NCBI GenBank assembly: GCA_031287285.1
Contig: JAITTC010000015.1
Coordinates: forward strand, 1-21,264
Direction of reading: 5' to 3'
DNA from: Christensenellaceae bacterium
Lineage (GTDB): Bacteria > Bacillota > Clostridia > Christensenellales > UBA1750
DNA length: 21,264 nt
How positions within the stretch are numbered: the first letter of the stretch is position 1; the number at the start of each line of letters is the position of its first letter. A program made the position numbers and the translations under genes. The notes beneath the pieces are model-generated. The model searched no databases, had not been told where the DNA came from, and saw nothing but the letters and a program-made list of their open reading frames with translations. Shown piece by piece: positions 7,383 through 14,402 of this stretch.

Positions 7383-7517
7383 TCAAATTCCAACCCGGAT
7401 CAGCAGCTGCTCCAGCAGCCACATCGCCCCGCGCCCCAGAAGCCGCAGCCCCTGCGCCGCGCCAATGCACGCGCAAATCACCAGCGCGCTCACGCCGTAC
7501 CCCGCCATTGCCTCCAT
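7383..7517 (-). CDS. 44-residue hydrophobic membrane peptide, unknown function
   Basis: A short open frame with a membrane segment at about residues 7-24 (YGVSALVICACIGAAQGL), then the arginine-containing stretch LRLLGRGAMWLLEQLLIRVGI, which could form an amphipathic helix. I do not recognise a family. It looks real because of its setting: AGGAGG lies 7 bases before the chosen ATG (7517), and a TTGCGC-17-TATAAT promoter sits about 50 bases upstream, with a candidate terminator after the stop. An ATG two codons earlier abuts the ribosome binding site too closely. It stands alone between a cell-wall deacetylase and a divergent sugar gene. Possibilities include a type I toxin-like peptide or a small regulator of a membrane complex; nothing in the sequence decides. 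Confidence 0.7.
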   Translation of the reverse strand: MEAMAGYGVSALVICACIGAAQGLRLLGRGAMWLLEQLLIRVGI

Positions 7518-7563
7518 CTTCATCCCTCCTAAGCCTTTCAGTTCGGTAACGGTTTGTAGCCTT

Positions 7564-7592
7564 ATTATATCGCGCAATTTGTGGCGGCGCAA
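7564..7592 (-). promoter_or_regulatory. Strong promoter of the 44-residue peptide, overlapped by a dyad
   Basis: Minus-strand TTGCGC (7592-7587) and TATAAT (7569-7564) are 17 bases apart. A perfect inverted repeat, GGCGGCGC (7583-7590) and GCGCCGCC (7600-7607), overlaps the -35 element and could be a repressor site. Confidence 0.7.
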
Positions 7593-7798
7593 GCGCAAGG
7601 CGCCGCCTCTATGGCAGCGCCGCGGGCGAATCGTGCGCATTTTGGGAGTAAAAAACGGCAGAATGCTGGTTTTTCTTCGATGTATCCTAAAAATTGGCTT
7701 TTGAAACTGCAACAAGAACGAAACAAGTTGTGGATTCCAGCCTTTGGCTCAAGGGCTATAAAGTTCCTCTATCGCTGCGGCCCATTCCGAAAACGCGC

Positions 7799-7828
7799 TT
7801 GCGCTTTCGGCCCTTTTAGCGATATACT
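7799..7828 (+). promoter_or_regulatory. Promoter of the YhcH-family gene
   Basis: TTGCGC at 7799-7804 and TATACT at 7823-7828 with 18-base spacing. The start would be near 7835, leaving a leader of about 36 bases. The stretch from 7608 to 7798, upstream of it, holds nothing I recognise. Confidence 0.6.
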
Positions 7829-7870
7829 GCAAGCGGTGGCAACAACATATACGAAAGAAGGTTTTTTCGC

Positions 7871-8323
7871 ATGCTCAACACCTCCATCCAGCTAGCCGAA
7901 AAATACGACTACCTCAGCGAGAAGTTCAAGAAGGCCTTCGAGTTTCTGCGCCGCGGCGATTTGAAGACCCTCGAAAAGGGCCGCATCCCGATTGCGGACG
8001 GCGTCTTCGCCCTCGTGCAGGAATACACTTCCAAGCCCCGCGAGGAGGCCAGGTTCGAAACCCACGACCGCTTCTTCGATATTCAGTTCATGGCTGACGG
8101 CCAGGAATACTTCGGCGTGGCCCCGAAGGCTGATCTGGAGATCGACGAGCCCTACAAGCCGGAAGCGGATCTCGCCTTCTACAAAACCCCCAAGGAGGCC
8201 AGCTATATCCTCCTGAAGGAGGGCGAATTCGCCATCGTTTCCCCCGAGGAAGCGCACATGCCGCAGGTGATGGCCGGCGCCCCCGCCCCGATCAAGAAGA
8301 TCGTGATCAAGGTGCAGGTCTAA
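7871..8323 (+). CDS. YhcH/YjgK/YiaL family (DUF386) sugar-associated protein, 150 aa
   Basis: A cytoplasmic cupin-like protein. Members are linked to sialic acid or other sugar catabolism, and YhcH has been proposed to act on sugar anomers or epimers; the exact reaction here is unknown. Landmarks are KGRIPIADGVFALVQEY (36-52), FETHDRFFDIQFM (62-74) and the metal-ligand-bearing PEEAHMPQV (125-133), and the length is typical. The likely metal ligands E63, H65 and H129 are present. The ATG is preceded by AAGAAGG at about 9 bases and by a sigma-A promoter. It stands alone, with its own terminator, and there are no sialic acid or other sugar-catabolic genes beside it, so its substrate cannot be inferred from context. 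Confidence 0.92.
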   Translation: MLNTSIQLAEKYDYLSEKFKKAFEFLRRGDLKTLEKGRIPIADGVFALVQEYTSKPREEARFETHDRFFDIQFMADGQEYFGVAPKADLEIDEPYKPEADLAFYKTPKEASYILLKEGEFAIVSPEEAHMPQVMAGAPAPIKKIVIKVQV

Positions 8324-8387
8324 GGCGCCTAGGCCTCCCCCCTGCAGGCGGCAATCTGCGCCTTATCTTCATAAAATCAAACGAACC

Positions 8388-8423
8388 ACCGGCCGGGCAA
8401 AGTTGCCTGGCCGGTTTTCTTTG
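8388..8423 (+). terminator. Terminator of the YhcH-family gene
   Basis: A 12-bp stem (8388-8399 with 8404-8415, one wobble pair), AAGT loop and a TTTTCTTT tail. Confidence 0.9.
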
Positions 8424-8424
8424 C

Positions 8425-8457
8425 AAAAAAGAAGCGCCCAAATTCGCTTGGGCGCTT
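8425..8457 (-). terminator. Terminator of the rnf operon
   Basis: A perfect 10-bp stem (8432-8441 with 8448-8457) with a 6-base loop, followed on the minus strand by C then TTTTTT (8430-8425). It lies 17 bases after the rnfB stop codon and sits back to back with the YhcH terminator. Confidence 0.92.
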
Positions 8458-8474
8458 TTGCTTTTTATAAAGGC

Positions 8475-9470
8475 TTAGGCAACTGACTGCCCTTGCACGA
8501 TTTTGATGCACTTTCTTGGGCATTTCTCGGCGCAAGCGCCGCAGCCCACGCACTTTTCGGGCATCACGAAGTGGGCCTTGCGCAGTTCCCCCTCGATTGC
8601 GTCAAACTGGCAGCTGCGCTTGCAGAGCGTGCAGCCCACGCAGGCGCTATAGTCGATGCTGGCGCGCTTGCGCTTGGAAAGATCGCCGTCCATGGCCCTT
8701 GTGGGGCAGACGCGCACGCATTCCAGGCAGCCCACGCACTTTTCCATATCGATCCGCGGCAGATTATTGACCATTTCGATGGCGCCGAACTTGCAGACTT
8801 CGCCGCAGCGCCCGCAGCTGATGCAGCCCGCAGAGCAAACATCGCGCACGTCGCGGCCGCTCTCCGCGGCGCGGCAGCGCAGAATCGAAAGCTTTTCGGC
8901 CAGCTCCAGGCGAATGACATCCTTTGGGCAAACGGCCATGCACTTCCTGCAGCCCATGCATTTTTCGTAATCGATGCGCACGAGGCCGTTTTCGACCGTG
9001 ATGGCGCCAAATTCGCAAACCCTTTGGCAGCTGCCATAGCCGATGCAGGCATGGGGGCAGGCTTTTTCGCCGCCCGAAGCCAGAACGGCCGCCTGGCACT
9101 CGCGCAGGCCCTCATAAACGTAGGCCGCCTTGCAGTGGTCGTTATCGCCCCGGCAGAGCACCGTCGCCACCATGCGCACCACGTCGGTATTCGGGGCGGA
9201 GCCCATGATTTCGGCCACCGCGTTGGCGACCGCCACCCCGCCTACCGGGCAAAGATTCGTCGCGGCGCCCTCGAGCACCACGGCCGAAGCGTAGCCGTCG
9301 CAGCCCGGGTAGCCGCAGGCGCCGCAGCCCGCGCCGGGCAGGCAGGCGCGCACTTCTTCCACGCGCGGATCGGTTTCTACGGCGAGCTTCTGGCCCGCGA
9401 AGGCAAGCCCGGCCCCGAAGAGCAGCCCAAGGCCGCCAAGGAGCGCCAGGGGAATGATGATTTCAAGCAT
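8475..9470 (-). CDS. rnfB: RnfB, multi-cluster ferredoxin subunit of the Rnf complex, 331 aa
   Basis: RnfB is the cytoplasmic entry point for electrons from reduced ferredoxin into the Rnf complex. An N-terminal membrane anchor (residues ~3-26) is followed by the RnfB-specific cluster domain (C49, C52, C57, C74, in CGACGYPGCDGYA and CPVGG). Then come a cysteine group at C138-C152 and five ferredoxin-like [4Fe-4S] motifs starting near C171, C216, C245, C277 and C307. The large number of clusters and the length of 331 match the Acetobacterium woodii type rather than the shorter proteobacterial RnfB. The ATG has GGGAGG upstream. It is the last gene of the operon, 16 bases after rnfA and 17 before the terminator. 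Confidence 0.97.
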   Translation of the reverse strand: MLEIIIPLALLGGLGLLFGAGLAFAGQKLAVETDPRVEEVRACLPGAGCGACGYPGCDGYASAVVLEGAATNLCPVGGVAVANAVAEIMGSAPNTDVVRMVATVLCRGDNDHCKAAYVYEGLRECQAAVLASGGEKACPHACIGYGSCQRVCEFGAITVENGLVRIDYEKCMGCRKCMAVCPKDVIRLELAEKLSILRCRAAESGRDVRDVCSAGCISCGRCGEVCKFGAIEMVNNLPRIDMEKCVGCLECVRVCPTRAMDGDLSKRKRASIDYSACVGCTLCKRSCQFDAIEGELRKAHFVMPEKCVGCGACAEKCPRKCIKIVQGQSVA

Positions 9471-9486
9471 TTTCTTTCCCTCCCCT

Positions 9487-10065
9487 TCAAATCAGGCCTT
9501 GGAAGCCAAGAAAGGCAAGCGACATGAGCCCGGCCGCGATGAGCGTGGACGGCACGCCCTTAAAAACCTCGGGGATGTCGGCATCCTCCAGGCGCTCGCG
9601 CACGCCCGCAAACAGGATAATGGCCAAACCGAAGCCCAGCGCGGAGCCTGTGCCGTTGACCACGGAACCCAGCAGGGAGTAACCCTCGGTGATGTTGAGG
9701 ATCGCGGCGCCCAGCACCGCGCAGTTGGTGGTGATGAGCGGCAGGTATACGCCAAGTGCCCGATACAGCGAGGGGCTGAACTTGCCGATCGCCATCTCAA
9801 CCAGCTGCACCAGCACCGCGATGACCAGAATGAACACGATGGTCTGCAAATAGCCAAGGCCCAGAGCGTCGAGCAGGTAAACCTGCATCAGGTAGGTGAT
9901 GAGGGAAGCCAGCGCCATGACGAAGGTGACGGCCAGGCTCATGCCCACCGCGGTTTCGACCCTGCGAGAAACGCCCAGAAAGGGGCATATGCCGAGGAAG
10001 CGCGACATGATGAAGTTATTGACCAGAATGGAGCCCAGCAGGATGATGAAGAGATTTTCGCCCAA
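9487..10065 (-). CDS. rnfA: RnfA, membrane subunit of the Rnf complex, 192 aa
   Basis: RnfA is a six-helix integral membrane subunit, homologous to RnfE and NqrE; together the pair forms the membrane core that carries electrons across the bilayer via an Fe-S centre. The family signature LVNNFIMSRFLGICPFLGVS is at residues 14-33, and TTNCAVLGAAIL at about 110-121 supplies the second conserved Cys, matching the position expected for the intramembrane cluster. Length is normal. The only start that fits is a TTG at 10065, one base after the rnfE stop codon, with GGGAGG 11 bases upstream; translation is likely coupled to rnfE. Confidence 0.96.
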   Translation of the reverse strand: MGENLFIILLGSILVNNFIMSRFLGICPFLGVSRRVETAVGMSLAVTFVMALASLITYLMQVYLLDALGLGYLQTIVFILVIAVLVQLVEMAIGKFSPSLYRALGVYLPLITTNCAVLGAAILNITEGYSLLGSVVNGTGSALGFGLAIILFAGVRERLEDADIPEVFKGVPSTLIAAGLMSLAFLGFQGLI

Positions 10066-10066
10066 T

Positions 10067-10681
10067 TTAGATCAGCCCTCCCGTCCGCCTGTGCAAATAG
10101 TCGAGGAAGCGGTTCACGGCAGCCAGAAGCAGCCCCAGGCTGAAGAAGCCGCCAGGCGCCATCACGAAGATCAGCGCCTTTGGGTAATCCGGCCCCAGGA
10201 TGTTCACACCAAAGATGCTCCCCGCGCCCAGCAGCTCGCGCACCGAGGCCAGCAGGATGAGGGCCAGCGTAAAGCCGATCCCGATCCCGATCCCATCGAG
10301 CACCGACTCCAGCGGCGGATTCTTGCTCGCGAAGGACTCGGCCCTGGCGAAGATGATGCAGTTGACCACGATCAGGGGGATGTAAAGCCCCAGCGCGCTC
10401 GAAAGAGCGGGCAGATAGGCCTTCATCAGCAGATCGACCACCGTCACCAGCGTGGCGATGACCACGATGTAGGCGGGGATCCTGACCTTTGAGGGGATGA
10501 AGTTCCGCAGCAGCGAAATCAAAAAATTCGAGCCCACGAGCACCGCCGTGGTCGCAAGCCCCATCGCCAGCCCGTTTCCTGCGGCGGTGGTCACGGCCAG
10601 GGTCGGGCACATGCCAAGAACCAGGCGAAAGGTCGGGTTTTCGGTGATCACGCCGTTGAGCAATGCCTTTTGAACGTCCAC
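10067..10681 (-). CDS. rnfE: RnfE, membrane subunit of the Rnf complex, 204 aa
   Basis: RnfE is the second six-helix membrane subunit, paralogous to RnfA with inverted topology. LGMCPTLAVTTAAGNGLAMG at about 22-41 and VVNCIIFARAESFA at about 109-122 are the family's conserved Cys-containing segments. ASKNPPLESVLDGIGIGIGF is also typical of RnfE/NqrD proteins. The start is a GTG that overlaps the last base of the rnfG stop codon, preceded by GGGAGGG, so these two genes are translationally coupled. Length is at the usual value of about 200 residues. Confidence 0.96.
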   Translation of the reverse strand: MDVQKALLNGVITENPTFRLVLGMCPTLAVTTAAGNGLAMGLATTAVLVGSNFLISLLRNFIPSKVRIPAYIVVIATLVTVVDLLMKAYLPALSSALGLYIPLIVVNCIIFARAESFASKNPPLESVLDGIGIGIGFTLALILLASVRELLGAGSIFGVNILGPDYPKALIFVMAPGGFFSLGLLLAAVNRFLDYLHRRTGGLI

Positions 10682-11241
10682 TAAAATCCCTCCCTTGACT
10701 TCAGCTGCGCTTCGTAATAGCCCAGCGCTTCGTTGATGCCATCGGTGACGGCCCTTGAGGTGATGGTCGCTGCTGTGATGGCCAGAACTTCGCTTTCGCC
10801 CGGGCTGCCCGCCTTACTGACGCTGAGCGCCCCGCCCTTGCCCTCGTATTGGCCCAAAAAGCCCGGGGCTACAGCGTTGGCGCCAAGGCCCGGCGTTTCT
10901 GAATGCGAGGCGATGCGCACGCCGCTGATGAGACCCTCCTTCACCCCGACGCTCATGCCGATCGGGCCGCCAAAACCGGAAGCGCTCAGCTCAAAAACAT
11001 AGCCGATCTCTTCCCCAGCCGCGCCCTTGCCCAGGTACACGGCCTGAATCTGGCCGGAAGATAGGTTCAAATCCTCGAACTCAGCCGCGCCCTCGAGCAC
11101 CGCCTTGCGCATCTCGGTCTTGTTCTCGGCCTCCTGCGCGGCAATTGGCGCATTGGTCAAAGTGGAGGTGAAGCCCAGCAATATGGCGGCCACGACCATG
11201 ATGAGCAAAAGCCTTAGGGTAACGTTCGCCATTTCACGCAC
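10681..11241 (-). CDS. rnfG: RnfG, FMN-binding subunit of the Rnf complex, 186 aa
   Basis: RnfG is a single-span protein whose large domain lies outside the membrane and carries covalently bound FMN. A membrane segment at residues ~9-30 is followed by the FMN-binding domain; LSASGFGGPIGMSVGV (85-100) and SETPGLGANA (114-123) are typical. The flavin attachment motif, normally SGATxxT or close to it, here reads TAATITS with the acceptor expected at T159, so the small residues before it differ. I chose the GTG at 11241, since GGAGG lies 9 bases upstream; an ATG three codons later is too far from that site. The start overlaps the rnfD stop by 8 bases. Confidence 0.95.
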   Translation of the reverse strand: MREMANVTLRLLLIMVVAAILLGFTSTLTNAPIAAQEAENKTEMRKAVLEGAAEFEDLNLSSGQIQAVYLGKGAAGEEIGYVFELSASGFGGPIGMSVGVKEGLISGVRIASHSETPGLGANAVAPGFLGQYEGKGGALSVSKAGSPGESEVLAITAATITSRAVTDGINEALGYYEAQLKSREGF

Positions 11242-12175
11242 GAGCTTTCACCTCCCCGTACTTCTTCGGCCTGGTCGCGCGCTCGATCAGCGGCGAGCAA
11301 ACATTCATTAAGAGGATGGCGTAAGTAACCCCCTCCGGATAGGCACCCCACTGCCGGATCACGAAATTGACCGCGCCGCAGCCCAGGGCAAAGACGATCT
11401 TGCCCCAGTTGGAGGCAGGCGAGGTCACATAGTCGGTCGCCATGAAGAAGGCGCCCAGCACCACGCCGCCAAGCAGCAGGCTCGCCGAAAGCTCAACGCC
11501 CGCAATCGCGCTCAAAAGCCCGAGGGAAAGGAGGTAGCTCAGCGGAATGCGCCAGTCGATGACCTTGCTAACGAGCAAAAACGCGGCACCCAGCAGCAGG
11601 GCAACCGTGGAAACCTCGCCGATGGTGCCCGGAATTCGCCCAAGGAAGGCATCCAGCCGCCAATTTTCGCCAAAGGATGCGGCAAGATCCGCCGGGGACT
11701 GCAAATAGGCCAGGGGCGTGGCGCTGGTCTGGCCGTCGATGCCGATGTAGGTCGTCATCGCGGCTGGCCAGCAGGCCAGCAGGAAGGCGCGGCCAGCGAG
11801 CGCCGGATTGACGAAGTTCGAACCCAGGCCGCCGAAGACCTGCTTTGCGATGACGACCGCGAAGGCGGATCCCACCACCGCCAGGTACCAGGGCGCGGCG
11901 GGCGGCAGGCAAAGGCCCAAAAGCAGACCGGTCACGGCCGCGGAACCGTCGCGGAAGGCGGTAACGGGCTTCTTTAAAAGCCGCTGCGTCAGGGCTTCTG
12001 CCAAAACAGCGGAAGCCGTCGATAAAATCAAGGTCCACAGCGCCTGCCCGCCGAAGACATAGACCCCCATCAGCGCGGCCGGCAGCAGCGCGATGAGGAC
12101 CCGCAGCATGATGCCCTGCGTAGTGGCCTCCCCCCGCACATGGGGCGAAAGCGAAACGCTTAGGTTCGTTGGCAT
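11234..12175 (-). CDS. rnfD: RnfD, membrane FMN-binding subunit of the Rnf complex, 313 aa
   Basis: RnfD is a polytopic membrane subunit with covalently bound FMN, homologous to NqrB, and is thought to be part of the ion-translocating path. Landmarks are LSPHVRGEATTQGIMLRVLI near the N terminus, FGGLGSNFVNPALAGRAFLL (114-133) and the flavinylation site DGQTSATPL with T153 as the expected acceptor. The C terminus keeps the family's EGVTYAILLMNVCSPLIER. Length is normal for Rnf. The ATG has GGGAGG 8 bases upstream. In related operons it directly follows rnfC; here about 580 bases of decayed sequence lie between them. Confidence 0.96.
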   Translation of the reverse strand: MPTNLSVSLSPHVRGEATTQGIMLRVLIALLPAALMGVYVFGGQALWTLILSTASAVLAEALTQRLLKKPVTAFRDGSAAVTGLLLGLCLPPAAPWYLAVVGSAFAVVIAKQVFGGLGSNFVNPALAGRAFLLACWPAAMTTYIGIDGQTSATPLAYLQSPADLAASFGENWRLDAFLGRIPGTIGEVSTVALLLGAAFLLVSKVIDWRIPLSYLLSLGLLSAIAGVELSASLLLGGVVLGAFFMATDYVTSPASNWGKIVFALGCGAVNFVIRQWGAYPEGVTYAILLMNVCSPLIERATRPKKYGEVKARA

Positions 12176-12216
12176 TCAGGGTTCCTCCCTTACCTTCATG
12201 GCTCGTCGAGCTCTTT

Positions 12217-12741
12217 TTAGGTGATTATGGCGTAAATACGCCGTGAACGCTCAAGATTTTCGCCCGCCGCATCCCATTCGGCGAGGTTTTTAGGGGCTGG
12301 GTCAAACGGCACGCCGAAGCCAAGGCCTGCTTTCGCGCAGGTGCCTACACTCTCTGCCGGCAAACCCCGGGGCGTCGCGGCGGCGGTCATCCTCAAGCTC
12401 CGAGCAGGCAAGCTCGATCATCGGCTGCGCGAGAAGCGCTTGCCCGGAGGTTTCAGCACCCGATAGACGAGCCGCTCGCGCCAAGGGATGTTCGAAAGCC
12501 TCACGATCTTGCCGCCCGCTGTTTCGGCTTCCCAAACGCGGCAGCCTTCCGCGAGCTTTTGCGCGAATTCGCCGATTCCCTAAAGCTTCATGACTTCCTT
12601 TAGCAGCGGCTCATCCGCCGCCTTCAAATAAAACCCGGCGCCCTTCGCGATGCCGCAAGCGGTACCCTCCGGCATGCTCTTCGCGCATGCGCTGCCAAGC
12701 AGGATCCAGGCCGGCGCAAGGGCCGCCAAAAAGGCCTTTCT
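12217..12741 (-). pseudogene. Decayed lipoprotein-like gene inside the rnf operon
   Basis: One minus-strand frame reads as protein-like through this gap but contains two in-frame stops, TAG at 12580-12582 and TGA at 12418-12420, before a final TAA at 12217-12219. It begins right after rnfC with RKAFLAALAPAWILLGSAC, which looks like a lipoprotein signal and lipobox, but no ATG is present (GCG precedes the RK pair; a TTG lies at 12729). After the first stop comes GIGEFAQKLAEGCRVWEAET and later IPWRERLVYRVLKPP. After the second stop the sequence is less convincing until DPAPKNLAEWDAAGENLERS near the end. A small frameshift pair could also be involved. I cannot name the original family. It would have been co-transcribed with rnf. 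Confidence 0.65.
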
Positions 12742-12758
12742 CGCGCTCCCCCGTTGGC

Positions 12759-14081
12759 TTATTTGCGTTGCAAGGCTTGCACCCGGCGCTTGGCCACGCG
12801 AATCGCCGAGGTCACCTCGCGCTTGGCCGGGCAGGCGTAAGTGCAGGATCCGCACTCCACGCAATCGAGCGCGCCGTGCTTTCCGGCGGCTGCCCAGTCC
12901 TTCCGAAGCATATCACTATAGAGCTCATAGGGCTGCAGATGAATGGGGCAGCCCCTCACGCAGCGCCCACAGTGGATGCAAGGGCCTTCGCCGTAAGGGT
13001 CCTCGCTGCCGTGCTGCAGCGCCAGAATGCCCGAAGAGCCCTTCACGATGGGCACATCCTCGCTGAAAATGGCGATCCCCATCATCGGCCCGCCGCTGAT
13101 GAGGCGCGCGGTTTCGCTCTTCAGGCCGCCGCAGCAGGCGATCAGATGGGAAACCTTCGTGCCGATGGGCAGCTCGAGGTTCGCCGGGCTTTGTATCCCC
13201 TCGCCCGTGACCGTCACGACCCTGTCGATCACCGGCTTGCCCAACGCCACCGCCTCATAGACCGCATGCGCGGTCGATACGTTGACCACCACGCAGCCAA
13301 CGGCGGCAGGCAGCTTGCCGGAGGGCACCTGCCTGCCGGTCAGGCTCTGGATGATCTGCTTTTCTGAACCCTGGGGGTATTTCACGCGAAGGGGCTGGAT
13401 CTTAATCCCGCTCCCCCGGCTGAGTTTTTCGAGGTTTGCGATGGCGTCCGGCTTGTTGGCCTCTATGCCGATGATCGCTTCGCCCGCGCCCAAAATCCGC
13501 TGCAAAATCGAGACGCCCTTTAAAATCGTTTCGCCCCTTTCGAGCATCATGCGGTGGTCTGCCGTTAAATAGGGCTCGCATTCCGCGCCGTTTAAGAGGA
13601 GATAGTCGATCTTCGTGCCCTCCGGGGGCGAAAGCTTCACATGCAGCGGGAAGGCGGCGCCGCCCATGCCCGCGATGCCCGCCGCGGCGACCCTTTTTAA
13701 GAGCTCCTCGCGCGAAAGCGCGGCCGGGTCGGCGGGGCTGAACTCTACCGTTTCGTTTTGGAAGTCATTTTCAATGGTCACGGTCAGCGGCGTCTGCCCG
13801 CCTACAACCCTCTCTGGCTGAACCGACAGAACCGTGCCGGAAACCGAGGCGTGCACCGGCGCGGAAACGAATCCCCCGGTCTCGCCGATCAGCTGGCCGC
13901 GTAAAACGCGATCCCCGGCCACAACCAGCGGCCTGCAGGGCGCGCCGATGTGCTGCGCCATCGGCAGCTTCACCACTTTAGGCGCTTCCGGCTTCGTGAT
14001 GGCCAGGTGCTCGCTCAAGCCCTTGCCGTGATGAATCTTTTGCAGCGGATGAATGCCGCCGCTGAAGGTCTTTAAAAGCAA
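12759..14081 (-). CDS. rnfC: RnfC, NADH-side subunit of the Rnf complex, 440 aa
   Basis: RnfC is the cytoplasmic subunit that binds FMN and NADH and reduces NAD+ with electrons arriving from RnfB. The N terminus (LLKTFSGGIHPLQKIHHGKG) is typical. The nucleotide/flavin region contains GIAGMGGAAFPLHVKL and LLLNGAECEPYLTADHRMM. Two [4Fe-4S] motifs lie near the C terminus, CIHCGRCVRGCP (~368-379) and CVECGSCTYACP (~407-418). I chose the TTG start at 14081: GGAGG (14095-14091) lies 9 bases upstream and the product then begins as relatives do. The upstream ATG at 14129 adds 16 non-conserved residues. It is the first operon gene, with a promoter about 80 bases upstream. Confidence 0.96.
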   Translation of the reverse strand: MLLKTFSGGIHPLQKIHHGKGLSEHLAITKPEAPKVVKLPMAQHIGAPCRPLVVAGDRVLRGQLIGETGGFVSAPVHASVSGTVLSVQPERVVGGQTPLTVTIENDFQNETVEFSPADPAALSREELLKRVAAAGIAGMGGAAFPLHVKLSPPEGTKIDYLLLNGAECEPYLTADHRMMLERGETILKGVSILQRILGAGEAIIGIEANKPDAIANLEKLSRGSGIKIQPLRVKYPQGSEKQIIQSLTGRQVPSGKLPAAVGCVVVNVSTAHAVYEAVALGKPVIDRVVTVTGEGIQSPANLELPIGTKVSHLIACCGGLKSETARLISGGPMMGIAIFSEDVPIVKGSSGILALQHGSEDPYGEGPCIHCGRCVRGCPIHLQPYELYSDMLRKDWAAAGKHGALDCVECGSCTYACPAKREVTSAIRVAKRRVQALQRK

Positions 14082-14157
14082 CGCGCTCTTCCTCCCCCTG
14101 TCATGAGGCCCCCGTGGGCCGATGCGCATGCCTTAAATCTCATGCGCAGACCATTAA

Positions 14158-14186
14158 ATTTTAGCATACTTCTCCCTTGTATACAA
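14158..14186 (-). promoter_or_regulatory. Promoter of the rnf operon with extended -10
   Basis: Minus-strand TTGTAT (14186-14181) and TAAAAT (14163-14158) are 17 bases apart, with TG one base before the -10 hexamer (TGCTAAAAT). Transcription would start near 14151, about 70 bases before rnfC. The remaining gap to rsmI (14187-14402) holds only a 9-bp inverted repeat, TGCCGCCCC (14243-14251) with GGGGCGGCA (14261-14269), without a T-run. Confidence 0.75.
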
Positions 14187-14402
14187 CAACTGCAGTCTAA
14201 AAAAATCAGCCAGTTCAACCAATTGGTAGCATTTTACCTTCATGCCGCCCCCATGGCGCAGGGGCGGCAGGAAGGCTCCTTTTTTCCAAATCGCGCTTCG
14301 AGCCAGTCAACCGGCTATGAGGCTAGGCGCGTGCGCCGCCTTCTTCCTCGCTGCGGTTATCACCCTTTTTAACGCGCGCGAACGGCAATCCAAAAAGCGA
14401 GC

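Noticed and set aside
8493..9527. A 344-codon open frame antisense to rnfB, rich in Ala and His
   Set aside because: It is the expected mirror of a GC-rich Cys-rich gene; rnfB on the other strand is unambiguous and the antisense product has no domain-like features.
12418..12420. In-frame TGA read as selenocysteine in the rnfC-rnfD gap
   Set aside because: A TAG also interrupts the same frame, no start codon is present, and no selenocysteine insertion hairpin is evident.
8475..14081. Na+-translocating NADH:quinone reductase (Nqr) instead of Rnf
   Set aside because: The operon contains the multi-cluster RnfB and the Fe-S RnfC and lacks NqrF, so it is Rnf.
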